Assembly: GCA_036501145.1 (NCBI GenBank)
Contig: DASYAV010000045.1
Coordinates: 5,304 to 69,303, forward strand
DNA: 64,000 nucleotides
Source of the DNA: PALSA-505 sp036501145
Lineage (GTDB): Bacteria > Actinomycetota > Actinomycetes > Streptosporangiales > Streptosporangiaceae
Direction of reading: 5' to 3'
This document shows, piece after piece, positions 50,491 through 58,094 of this stretch (position 1 is the stretch's first letter; each line of letters begins with the position of its first letter). Made by a program: the position numbers and the translations under genes. The notes below the pieces were generated by a model. That model made no database searches. It was not told where the DNA came from and saw nothing but the letters and a program-made list of their open reading frames with translations.

Positions 50491-51003
50491 TTACCGCGCA
50501 GCGCGGGGCTTGCCACCGGGACGGCGGCGGGTGGGCGCGGAGGCGACCAGCGGCAGCCGGGATGGGGCCTTGACCTCGCCGAGCCGCAGGTAGGTGATCA
50601 GCCGCTGACCGCCCCGGGTGGCCAGGCTGGCCAGCACGGTCTGCAGTTCGGCGACATCGCGGGCGACGACGGTGAGCAGATAGTCGGTCTCGCCGGCCAC
50701 GTTGTCTGCCGCGATGATCTGCGGCAGGGCGCGGATCTGGTTGTCGAACAGCTGGCTGGAGCGCGGGTCGTGCCGGGCCAGCGTAGCCGTGACGTACACC
50801 TGCAGCGGGAAGCCGGCCGCGACCGGGTCGAGCTGGGCGCTGATGATCCGGATGACACCTGACTCCTTCAGCCGCCGGACCCGGTGCAGCGTGGCGGCCG
50901 GGGACAGTCCGGTCAGCCGGGCCAGTTCGACGTTGGTGCGGTCGGCGTCCTCCTGCAGCGCAGTGAGCAGCTGAACATCAACATCGTCAAGTTCAATGGC
51001 CAC
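50491..51003 (-). CDS. Lrp/AsnC-family transcriptional regulator
   Basis: A 170-residue feast/famine regulator. The AsnC helix-turn-helix is LDDVDVQLLTALQEDADRTN then VELARLTGLSPAATLHRVRRL, followed by the RAM ligand domain (GFPLQVYVTATLARHD, AADNVAGETDYLLTVVARDV). A Lys/Arg-rich tail ends the protein. The GTG of VAIELDDV is used because the frame upstream enters the divergent gene. It faces an EamA-type exporter across 70 bp, a common arrangement in which the regulator controls an amino-acid exporter; that link is inferred. Confidence 0.88.
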   Translation of the reverse strand: MAIELDDVDVQLLTALQEDADRTNVELARLTGLSPAATLHRVRRLKESGVIRIISAQLDPVAAGFPLQVYVTATLARHDPRSSQLFDNQIRALPQIIAADNVAGETDYLLTVVARDVAELQTVLASLATRGGQRLITYLRLGEVKAPSRLPLVASAPTRRRPGGKPRAAR

Positions 51004-51008
51004 AGTAC

Positions 51009-51016
51009 AAAATTTT
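51009..51016. promoter_or_regulatory. AT palindrome in the Lrp/EamA divergent gap
   Basis: AAAATTTT, the only AT-rich tract in this 70-bp gap, 5 bp from the Lrp GTG. Lrp-type proteins favour such sites, but the match is too short to be more than a hint. Confidence 0.25.
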
Positions 51017-51073
51017 ATCTCGCTACCTGGCTCTGGTGGCGAACGCTGTATGCCCAGCGGTGAGCATGGGTGC

Positions 51074-51967
51074 ATGAACGCTGACCGCCGGCCCGCCGTG
51101 GCGGCTCTGATCGCGGCCGGGCTGCTCTGGGGCACCACGGTGCCGCTGTCCAAGCTGGCCCTGCAGTGGCTGCCGCCGGGCTGGCTGACCGAGGCCCGCT
51201 TCGGCCTGGCCGCCGCCGTCCTGCTGGCCGCGGCCCGCCGGCGCGGGCTGCGGCACGCCTTCAGGTTCCGGGTGCTGACCGCGGGTGCCGTCGGCTACGG
51301 CGGTTCGGTCCTGCTGCAGAACGCCGGCATCGGCCGGACCAGCGTCACCCACGCGGCCCTGCTGATCGGGGCCGTACCGGTGCTGGTCGCGGTCATCGCC
51401 GCCGTGTGGCACCGTGCCGTGGCCCGCCCGGTGGCCTGGCTCGGCTTCGTGGTGTCGCTCGGCGGGGTCGGCCTGGTCACCGCGGGCAGTGGCGGTGGCG
51501 GGGCGACCCTGGCCGGGGACGGCCTGGTGCTGGCGTCGCTTGTCCTGTCGGCCGCGGTCACCGTGGCCCAGGGCCGCCTGCTGGCCGGCCGCGACCCGGT
51601 CGCGGTCACCGCGGTGCAGTTCCTCGGTGCCGCGCTGGGCGCGCTGCCGGTTGCCGTCCTCACCGAGGGCGCGCCCGCCGCACCGGCTGCCGCGGGCCCG
51701 CTGCTGGCCGTCGCGGCGCTGGCCGCGGGCGGCACGCTGCTGCCGTTCACGCTGTTCGCGTTCGGGCAGAGCCGGGTCTCCGCCGAGGTCGCCGGGGCGT
51801 TCCTCAATATCGAGCCGCTGGTCGGCGCCATCGCCGGCGTGGTGCTGTTCCGCGACCCGGCCAGCCTGGCGCAGGTGGCCGGCGGCCTGGCCATCGTGGC
51901 GGGCATCGGCCTGAGCAGCCTGCCGCTGATCGCCAGCCGCCGGCCCGCGCTGGCCACCGACCCGTAA
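51074..51967 (+). CDS. EamA/DMT-family transporter
   Basis: A 297-residue, ten-helix drug/metabolite transporter made of two EamA repeats: AALIAAGLLWGTTVPLSKLA at the start of the first, LQNAGIGRTSVTHAALLIGA at its end, and FGQSRVSAEVAGAFLNIEPL with AIAGVVLFRDPASLAQVAGG in the second. Members export amino acids, nucleosides or related metabolites at the cytoplasmic membrane. The ATG of MNADRRPAV is chosen; a longer frame overlaps the divergent regulator. Lrp-type control is likely from the layout. Confidence 0.88.
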   Translation: MNADRRPAVAALIAAGLLWGTTVPLSKLALQWLPPGWLTEARFGLAAAVLLAAARRRGLRHAFRFRVLTAGAVGYGGSVLLQNAGIGRTSVTHAALLIGAVPVLVAVIAAVWHRAVARPVAWLGFVVSLGGVGLVTAGSGGGGATLAGDGLVLASLVLSAAVTVAQGRLLAGRDPVAVTAVQFLGAALGALPVAVLTEGAPAAPAAAGPLLAVAALAAGGTLLPFTLFAFGQSRVSAEVAGAFLNIEPLVGAIAGVVLFRDPASLAQVAGGLAIVAGIGLSSLPLIASRRPALATDP

Positions 51968-52000
51968 CCGCGTAGCTCATCGCGGAGAATGCGCCGGCGG

Positions 52001-53464
52001 CTATCCGGCCACCCGGGCACGGGCGGCGCGGGCCTGTGCGGGCAGCCGCCAGAGGATCTCGTCCGCCTCGGCGGCGGCGCGGTCCCTGATGCTCGCGGTC
52101 ACCCGCCTGCCCGCGACGTCGACCCGCACCGACGCCAGGCCGAGCCGCCGCTGTACCGGGCCCTGCACCCAGCGGATGCTCTGCGCCTTCTCCAGCGGAA
52201 CCCAGGTGGTCGTCCGGCACACCCGGCCGCAGGAGGCGACCACGTACCGGTCGTTGCCGCCCCAGCCAAGGAAGTGGTACGCCAGCGGCGCCTTCCACCG
52301 AGCGCTGCGGGCGGCCGGGCGGTCCGGCCGCGGCCGCGGGCTGACCAGCTCGCCGATCAGCCGCTCCACCTCGGCCCGCGAGCCGACAGGGACGAGCGCG
52401 CGCAGCCGCCGCGACTCGGCCTGGTTCTCCTTCCGCTGCCGGGGCCCGGCCACGTCGACCTCGAGCCTGCACCAGCCGAACGCCCGCCACACCAGCGGTT
52501 CCACCAGCCGGACCGCCTGCACCCGGCCGGGCCGGATGGTCTCGGCAGCGGTCTGCACCAGCCCGGAGCGCAGCCGCAGCCCCTCGGGCGCCTCGGCCAC
52601 CATCGTGCCGAACTCGGTGTTGAACCGGCGCCACACCGCGAGCACGACGCCGATCACCACCGGGGTGAAGGACGCGGCGATCCCCGGGTGCCCCGTCGTC
52701 ACGGCCACCGCGATCATCGCGGCCACGACCGCGGCCGCGTACGCGCCGTCCCTGCTGAGCACGATCGCGCCCGCCAGCAGCGGCGACCGCACCCGGAACA
52801 GCTGCCGTTCCCCCAGCCCGGCCTGGCCCCCGGCGACTGGGGCCGCGGCGGTCCCGGCCTGGCCGCCGCCGGCCGCCGCACCCTGGGCACCGGCCGCCGC
52901 ACTGCCGGCACCGGCCGGCGCGGACGCCTGGGTCATCGCCAGCAGCCGGCCCCGCAGCCGCTCGGCGTCGGCGAGCGGCAGGCAGGCCAGCCGGCCACCC
53001 GACGCGTCGCCGCCGGCCATCCGCAGCCGCAGTTCGGCCAGGCCGAGCACCCGGGCCAGCCCGGTCTGCACCACGTCGATCGCCTGGACCTGAGACAGCG
53101 GGAACCGCCGCGACTCCCGCCTGATCAGCCCGGTCTCGATGCGCAGCACGCCGCCGGCCAGCTGCCAGCGGGTGACCAGCCAGCTGATCACGCCGCCGAT
53201 CAGCGCTATCCCGATAATGGCCAGGTCGACGATCAGGTTGGTGTCGTCCTGGTGCTGGTTGGCGACCACGATGACGACCAGCGCGATGAGCAGCGTCACC
53301 ACGTGGCGGCCCGTCCGGACCAGCGGGGACAGCGGGTGCAGCCGGTGCCAGCCGGTTCCGGCGTCCGCGCCCCCCGGCGGGCCGGCTCCGGGACCGCCCG
53401 TTGGATCGGCGCCCGGGCCACCAGCCCCGGCCGCGCCAGGGCCGCCGGGCTGGGCGGCGGTCAC
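52001..53464 (-). CDS. PH-domain membrane protein, YdbT-like
   Basis: A 487-residue protein with a Pro/Gly-rich N-terminus (residues 1-37), two pairs of membrane helices (HVVTLLIALVVIVVANQ and LIVDLAIIGIALIGGVISWL; a second pair around residue 255) and bacterial PH (bPH2/DUF304) domains after each, seen as LRIETGLIRRESRRFPLSQV, LRSGLVQTAAETIRPGRVQA and the third WVPLEKAQSIRWVQGPVQRR. It overlaps the end of its smaller YdbS-like partner by 4 bp. The Bacillus pair contributes to resistance to bacteriocins and envelope stress; function here is not shown. An Ala/Gly-rich insertion (about 178-212) is unusual. Confidence 0.85.
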   Translation of the reverse strand: MTAAQPGGPGAAGAGGPGADPTGGPGAGPPGGADAGTGWHRLHPLSPLVRTGRHVVTLLIALVVIVVANQHQDDTNLIVDLAIIGIALIGGVISWLVTRWQLAGGVLRIETGLIRRESRRFPLSQVQAIDVVQTGLARVLGLAELRLRMAGGDASGGRLACLPLADAERLRGRLLAMTQASAPAGAGSAAAGAQGAAAGGGQAGTAAAPVAGGQAGLGERQLFRVRSPLLAGAIVLSRDGAYAAAVVAAMIAVAVTTGHPGIAASFTPVVIGVVLAVWRRFNTEFGTMVAEAPEGLRLRSGLVQTAAETIRPGRVQAVRLVEPLVWRAFGWCRLEVDVAGPRQRKENQAESRRLRALVPVGSRAEVERLIGELVSPRPRPDRPAARSARWKAPLAYHFLGWGGNDRYVVASCGRVCRTTTWVPLEKAQSIRWVQGPVQRRLGLASVRVDVAGRRVTASIRDRAAAEADEILWRLPAQARAARARVAG

Positions 53465-53949
53465 AGCCCGGCCGCCCTGGCCTCACCGAGCGCGGCGAGA
53501 TGATCCCGCAGCCTGGCCGCGGCCGCCCGCTCCAGGCCGGGGATCCGGGCGTCGCTCGCCGCCGCCGCGGTGTGCATCCGCAGCGTCGCCAGCCCGAGGC
53601 TCCGCTCCACCGGCCCCGCCGTGACGTCGATGAACTGCATCCGCCCGTACGGGATGACCGACAGCCGGCGGACCAGCACCCCCCGCCGCACCATCAGGTC
53701 GTCATCGCGCTCCGCGTAGCCCCACGCCGCCACCCGGCGGGCCAGGAACAGCCCGCTGACCAGCCCGGCCACGAGTAGCCCGAGCCCGACGCCCAGGCCC
53801 ACCGGCGGCGCGGCCAGCCCGCCGATGACGCCACCGGCCAGCGCGGCCGCCAGCGTGACCACCGCGGCCTGGACCCGCCTGACCTGCAGCAGCCGCGGCG
53901 ACGGGCGCTGCCAGGTCACGTCCGCACCGCTCGAGTCCGCTTCCGACAT
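53461..53949 (-). CDS. PH-domain membrane protein, YdbS-like
   Basis: A 162-residue partner of the preceding protein. Two adjacent hydrophobic helices (VVTLAAALAGGVIGGLAAPP and VGLGVGLGLLVAGLVSGLFL) lead to one bacterial PH domain (MVRRGVLVRRLSVIPYGRMQ, RSLGLATLRMHTAAA). The ATG follows no strong ribosome site. Its stop overlaps the start of the YdbT-like gene, so the two form a coupled pair and probably a complex in the membrane. Confidence 0.85.
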   Translation of the reverse strand: MSEADSSGADVTWQRPSPRLLQVRRVQAAVVTLAAALAGGVIGGLAAPPVGLGVGLGLLVAGLVSGLFLARRVAAWGYAERDDDLMVRRGVLVRRLSVIPYGRMQFIDVTAGPVERSLGLATLRMHTAAAASDARIPGLERAAAARLRDHLAALGEARAAGL

Positions 53950-53971
53950 GCGGACAGGCTAGCGTGACGCT

Positions 53972-54517
53972 GTGCCCGCGTTGCTGCTGGTGGCTGTGGC
54001 CCTGGGGCTGTCGAACCTCGCCGGTGCCGTCGGCATCGGCGTGTCCGGCGTGGGCGGCCGCATCCGGCTGCGGGTCGGCCTGGTGTTCGGGCTGTTCGAG
54101 GCGGGAATGCCGCTGCTCGGCCTGCTGCTCGGCCATGGCCTGGCGCAGGCGCTCGGCCACACCGCGCGATGGACCGGGGCCGGCATCCTGGCCGCGTGCG
54201 GCGGTTACGCGGTGCTGCAGGCGGTCCGTGGTGACGCTGGCCCGCCCGCCGGACGGGACGGGCCCGGGCTGGCCCGGCTGCTGGCCATCGGCCTCGCGCT
54301 GAGCATCGACAACCTCGCCGTCGGGTTCGCGCTCGGCGCCTATCACGTCAGCCTGCCGCTGGCCGCGATCGTCATCGGGGTGGTGAGCGTCGTGCTGTCA
54401 CTGGCCGGGCTCGAGTTCGGTGCCCGGATCGGCGCCCGGGCCGGCCGTCCCGGCGAACTGCTCGGCGGCCTGATCCTCATCGGTGTCGGCGTGGCCCTCG
54501 CCTGCGGGATGACATAG
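53972..54517 (+). CDS. MntP-like small membrane transporter
   Basis: A 181-residue, six-helix protein collinear with manganese exporters of the MntP family: GLVFGLFEAGMPLLGLLLGH carries the conserved Glu, IGLALSIDNLAVGFALGAYH the second-repeat Asp, and LLGGLILIGVGVALA the last helix. The Asp normally present in the first repeat (S-M-D-A) is replaced, the sequence reading GLSNLAGAVG. Manganese export is therefore uncertain. No yybP-ykoY manganese riboswitch is possible in the 22-bp gap before its GTG. Confidence 0.7.
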   Translation: MPALLLVAVALGLSNLAGAVGIGVSGVGGRIRLRVGLVFGLFEAGMPLLGLLLGHGLAQALGHTARWTGAGILAACGGYAVLQAVRGDAGPPAGRDGPGLARLLAIGLALSIDNLAVGFALGAYHVSLPLAAIVIGVVSVVLSLAGLEFGARIGARAGRPGELLGGLILIGVGVALACGMT

Positions 54518-54535
54518 CGTCTGGCGTCTCGGCAT

Positions 54536-54563
54536 CCTCCACCCGCCAGGAGGCGAGGGGATT
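54536..54563 (-). repeat. right-end hairpin / omega-RNA 3' end remnant of the IS605-type element
   Basis: On the minus strand, just after the tnpB stop, CCCCTCGCC-TCCT-GGCGGGTGGAGG forms an imperfect hairpin of the kind that ends IS200/IS605 elements and their omega RNAs. It helps mark the left boundary of the relic. Confidence 0.5.
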
Positions 54564-54567
54564 CCAG

Positions 54568-55343
54568 CTACTGCACAGATGGGGGCAGCAGTTGAGGTTC
54601 GCGGTTCGTCGGCCCGCCCGGTGGCGGGCCTCCCCGCGCGGTCACGGCATGCCCTGCCGCGATGTTGCGTGCCGCGTTCACGTCGGCGTTGCAGGCCAGG
54701 CCGCAGGCAGTGCAGGCGAAGTCCGCTTGGCTCTTGCGGTTGTCCGCCGACACCCGCCCGCACGCGCTGCAGCGCCGAGAGGTGAACGCGGGTGGTACAT
54801 GTTCGACTCGGCCAGGCGGCTTATCTTCGAGGCGTTTAACCAGCAGCCCCCAGCCGGAACGCATGATCTCCCGGTTCAGGCCGGCCTTCTGCCGCACGTT
54901 CCGGCCCGGCTGCTCACGTGTTCCTCGTGCGGAGCGGGTCATGTTCCTGATCTTCAGGTCCTCGACCCGGATCACGTCGAACCGCTGCGCGAGGTCGGTA
55001 CTCACCTTCTCCGCCCAGTCCTTGCGGATGTCGGTCTCGCGGGCGCGCAGCCGGGCGATGGCCCGCTTCGTGCCAGCCCGGCGCTTAGAGCCGCGTTTGG
55101 CCAGGGCCAGCTTCCGCTGCAGGCGTACCAGGCGTGCCCGCCGCTGCGGGCTCAGCCGGGGCACCGTCAGCAGCTCGCCGATGGACAGGGCCGCCGACAC
55201 GGCCACGCCGCGGTCAACGCCCGCGTCCGGGACGCCACCAGGAGTGCTGTTCGACGGCCAGGTTCCAGACATAGCGCGCGTGCGCGCAGTGGCCACGCAG
55301 AACCCTGCTGGGCAGGTGTGGGTGCCAGGCGGTAGCGGGACAT
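54568..55343 (-). pseudogene. decayed IS200/IS605-type tnpB
   Basis: A broken RNA-guided nuclease (TnpB). Translation would begin MSRYRLAPTPAQQ, then lose frame; the next frame continues RVLRGHCAHARYVWNLAVEQ up to a W-R-P-G-R-G-R. The sequence then jumps to GVDRGVAVSAALS, the RuvC-I block, so an internal stretch of roughly 140 codons is missing relative to usual members. The C-terminal half is intact: RuvC-II Glu in FDVIRVEDLKIRNMT, zinc finger CSACG...CTACG, RuvC-III Asp in NADVNAARNI. No tnpA is present. At least one frameshift plus one deletion make it non-functional. It abuts the 5' side of glycerate kinase. Confidence 0.82.
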
Positions 55344-55515
55344 GCGAAAACCCTATCGATCACTACTGACACTCCGGAGGAGGAACGGGTGTGTGCCGGT
55401 TTCGAGTGCGAGAGCCAGGAGTTCCACGGTCGATGCCGCTGGCACTGGCGGGCGAGCCGCGACGAGGCCCGTTGAGCAGGGCCTGTTGAATACGGCAGCG
55501 GCCACGGCCGGGCAT

Positions 55516-56751
55516 GTGGTGGCGGCACCTGACAAGTTCAAGGGCTCGCTCACCGCGGCGCAGGCGGCCGCGCACATCGCGGCCGGGCTGACCGCGGCCC
55601 GCCCCGGGCTGGCCGTCGAGCAGGTGCCGGTGGCCGACGGCGGCGACGGCACGGTGGCCGCGGCGCTGGCGGCCGGGTACCGGCCGGTCCCGCTGACCGT
55701 GCGCGGGCCCACCGGGCAGCCGGTGCGCGCCGAGTTCGCCTGGCGGGACGGGACGGCCATCATCGAGGCGGCGCAGGCCTGCGGCCTGACCCGGCTGCCC
55801 GGCGGGCAGCCGCGGCCGCTGACCGCGACCAGCTTCGGCGTGGGCGAACTGGTCGCGGCCGCGCTGGCCCGGCGGGCGCGGCGGATCGTGCTCGGGCTCG
55901 GCGGGGTGGCCAGCAGCGACGGCGGCGCGGGCCTGGTCCAGGCGCTGGGCGGCAGGCTGCTCGACCGGGCCGGCCGGGAGCTGCCACCCGGCGGCGCGGC
56001 GCTCACCGGACTGCACCGGCTCGACCTGGCCGACCTGGCCCCGCTGCGGGACGCCGAGGTGCTGCTCGCCTCCGACGTGGACAATCCGCTGCTCGGCGAG
56101 CACGGCGCCGCGGCCGTGTACGGCCCGCAGAAGGGCGCCACCCCGGCTGATGTGATCACGCTGGAAGCCGGCCTGACCCGGTGGGCGGATTGTGCTGAAC
56201 GGCCAGAGGCACCGTGGCCCGGCCAGCCCAGCCTGGGCCCCGGGCGCCCCGGCCGGGGGCGGCAGCGTGACCGGCCCGGTGCGGGCGCGGCCGGCGGCCT
56301 GGGCTTCGCCGCGTTCGCCTTCCTCGGCGCGCGGGCCAGGCCGGGCATCGAGCTGATCCTCGAGCTGATCTCGTTCCCGGCGCGGCTGGCCGGGGCCCGG
56401 CTGGTCGTCACCGGCGAGGGCTCGCTGGACGAGCAGACACTGCGCGGCAAGGCGCCCGCCGGGGTGGCCAGGGCGGCCGCGGCGGCCGCGGGCAGCGGCG
56501 CAGCCGGTGCGGCTGGCCACCGGCTGCCGGTGGTCGCGGTGGCGGGCCGCTGCACCCTGCCGCCCGCCCGGCTGCGCGAGGCCGGCCTGGACGCCGCCTA
56601 CCCACTCACTGACCTCGAACCTGACCTGGCCCGCTGCCGGGCCGACGCCGGGCCGCTGCTGGAACGGGCGGCGCGCCGGATCGCGCGCGACTGGCTGCCT
56701 ACCAGGGCTCCCGGTCCCGGTGGCACGCCCGGTACGCTGGCCGCGCCATGA
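55516..56751 (+). CDS. glxK: glycerate kinase (type GarK/GlxK)
   Basis: Phosphorylates D-glycerate, completing recovery of allantoin-derived glyoxylate. The fold is marked by VVAAPDKFKGSLTAAQAAAH, VPVADGGDGT, LGLGGVASSDGGAGLVQALG, ASDVDNPLLGEHGAA and LVVTGEGSLDEQTLRGKAP. About 30 residues of Pro/Gly/Arg-rich sequence (SLGPGRPGRGRQRDRPG) interrupt the middle and are unusual. The start is unclear: the GTG at VVAAPDKF fits the family, and upstream in-frame codons reach into the tnpB relic. Its stop overlaps the allantoinase ATG. The normal promoter may have been disturbed by the insertion. Confidence 0.88.
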   Translation: MVAAPDKFKGSLTAAQAAAHIAAGLTAARPGLAVEQVPVADGGDGTVAAALAAGYRPVPLTVRGPTGQPVRAEFAWRDGTAIIEAAQACGLTRLPGGQPRPLTATSFGVGELVAAALARRARRIVLGLGGVASSDGGAGLVQALGGRLLDRAGRELPPGGAALTGLHRLDLADLAPLRDAEVLLASDVDNPLLGEHGAAAVYGPQKGATPADVITLEAGLTRWADCAERPEAPWPGQPSLGPGRPGRGRQRDRPGAGAAGGLGFAAFAFLGARARPGIELILELISFPARLAGARLVVTGEGSLDEQTLRGKAPAGVARAAAAAAGSGAAGAAGHRLPVVAVAGRCTLPPARLREAGLDAAYPLTDLEPDLARCRADAGPLLERAARRIARDWLPTRAPGPGGTPGTLAAP

Positions 56752-58094
56752 CTTACGACCTGGTTATTTCCTCACGCCGCACGGTGTTTGCCGATGGCGT
56801 GCGGCCGGCCGCGGTAGCCGTTCAGGGGGAAAAGGTTGTGGCAGTTGCCGGGTACGGCAGTAACCTGCCCGGCGCCCGGGAGGAGGACCTGGGCGACACC
56901 GCTCTGCTGCCCGGGCTGGTCGACACGCATGTGCACGTGAACGAGCCGGGCCGCACCGAGTGGGAGGGGTTCGGGACCGCCACCGCCGCGGCCGCGGCCG
57001 GCGGGGTCACCACGATCTGCGACATGCCGCTGAACTGTCTGCCCCCGACGCTGAGCGCGGACGCGCTGGCGGTCAAACGGGCCGCCGCGGACGGCAAGTG
57101 CGCCGTGGACGTGGCGTTCTGGGGCGGCGCGGTGCCAGGCAGCCAGCCGGAGCTGCGGCCGCTGCACACGGCCGGGGTGACCGGCTTCAAGTGCTTCCTC
57201 GCCGACTCGGGCGTGCCGGAGTTCCCGCCGCTGGACAAACCCGGACTGCGGGCGGCGATGGCTGAGCTGGCCGGCACCGGCACGGTGCTGGCGGTGCACG
57301 CCGAGGACGCGGCGGAGATCGGCGCCGTGCCCGCCGGCCCGGACTACTGGCCGTTCCTGGCCTCCCGGCCGCCGCGCGCCGAGCGCCGCGCGATCGAGAC
57401 CGTCGTGTCGGCGGCCGCGGCCACCGGCACCCGGGCACACATCGTGCACCTGTCCGCGGCCGAGTGTGTCGCGCTGATCGGCGGGGCCAAGGCGGCCGGG
57501 GTGCCGCTCACCGCGGAGACCTGCCCGCACTACCTGTTCTTCGCCGCCGAGGAGATCCCGGCCGGGGCCACCGAGTTCAAGTGCTGCCCGCCGATCCGCG
57601 ACGCGATCAACCGGGAGGCGCTGTGGCGCGGGCTGGAAGCCGGGGTCATCGACTGCGTGGTGTCCGACCACTCACCCTGCCCGCCTGAGCTGAAACGGCG
57701 GGACACCGGGGACTTCGGCGCGGCCTGGGGCGGCATCGCGTCATTGCAGCTGGGGCTGGCCGCGGTGTGGACGGTGGCGCGGCGGCGCGGCCGGACGCTG
57801 GCCGACGTGGCCCGCTGGATGGCCACCGCGCCCGCGGCGCTGGCCGGGCTGCCGGGCAAGGGCTCGATCGCGGTCGGCGGCGATGCGGACCTGGTCGCGT
57901 TCGACACCGAGGAGACGTTCACGGTGCGCGGCGCCGCCCTGCGGCACCGCAGCCCGGTCACCCCGTACGAGGGCCGCACGCTGGCCGGCGCCGTCCGGCG
58001 GGTGTGGCTGCGCGGCCGGGAGATCACCCCCGGCGAGCGGCATGGCCGCCTGCTCCGCCGGGAGCACGAGGACGCGGCGGGATGCGGCGGATGA
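56748..58094 (+). CDS. allB: allantoinase
   Basis: A binuclear-metal amidohydrolase of 448 residues opening allantoin to allantoate. Metal motif PGLVDTHVHVNEPGRTEWEG (D-x-H-x-H), the carboxylated Lys in TGFKCFLADSG, His ligands in VHAEDAAE and HIVHLSAAE, and the Asp in VVSDHSPCPPELK. The GFKCF and SDHSPCPP blocks separate it from dihydroorotase and hydantoinase. The ATG overlaps the glycerate kinase stop and its own stop overlaps the allantoicase ATG, so the three genes are one tightly coupled unit. Confidence 0.94.
   Translation: MTYDLVISSRRTVFADGVRPAAVAVQGEKVVAVAGYGSNLPGAREEDLGDTALLPGLVDTHVHVNEPGRTEWEGFGTATAAAAAGGVTTICDMPLNCLPPTLSADALAVKRAAADGKCAVDVAFWGGAVPGSQPELRPLHTAGVTGFKCFLADSGVPEFPPLDKPGLRAAMAELAGTGTVLAVHAEDAAEIGAVPAGPDYWPFLASRPPRAERRAIETVVSAAAATGTRAHIVHLSAAECVALIGGAKAAGVPLTAETCPHYLFFAAEEIPAGATEFKCCPPIRDAINREALWRGLEAGVIDCVVSDHSPCPPELKRRDTGDFGAAWGGIASLQLGLAAVWTVARRRGRTLADVARWMATAPAALAGLPGKGSIAVGGDADLVAFDTEETFTVRGAALRHRSPVTPYEGRTLAGAVRRVWLRGREITPGERHGRLLRREHEDAAGCGG

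Noticed and set aside
54568..55343. An active IS605-type element
   Set aside because: The nuclease gene has a frameshift and an internal deletion, no tnpA is present, and no clear left-end structure was found.
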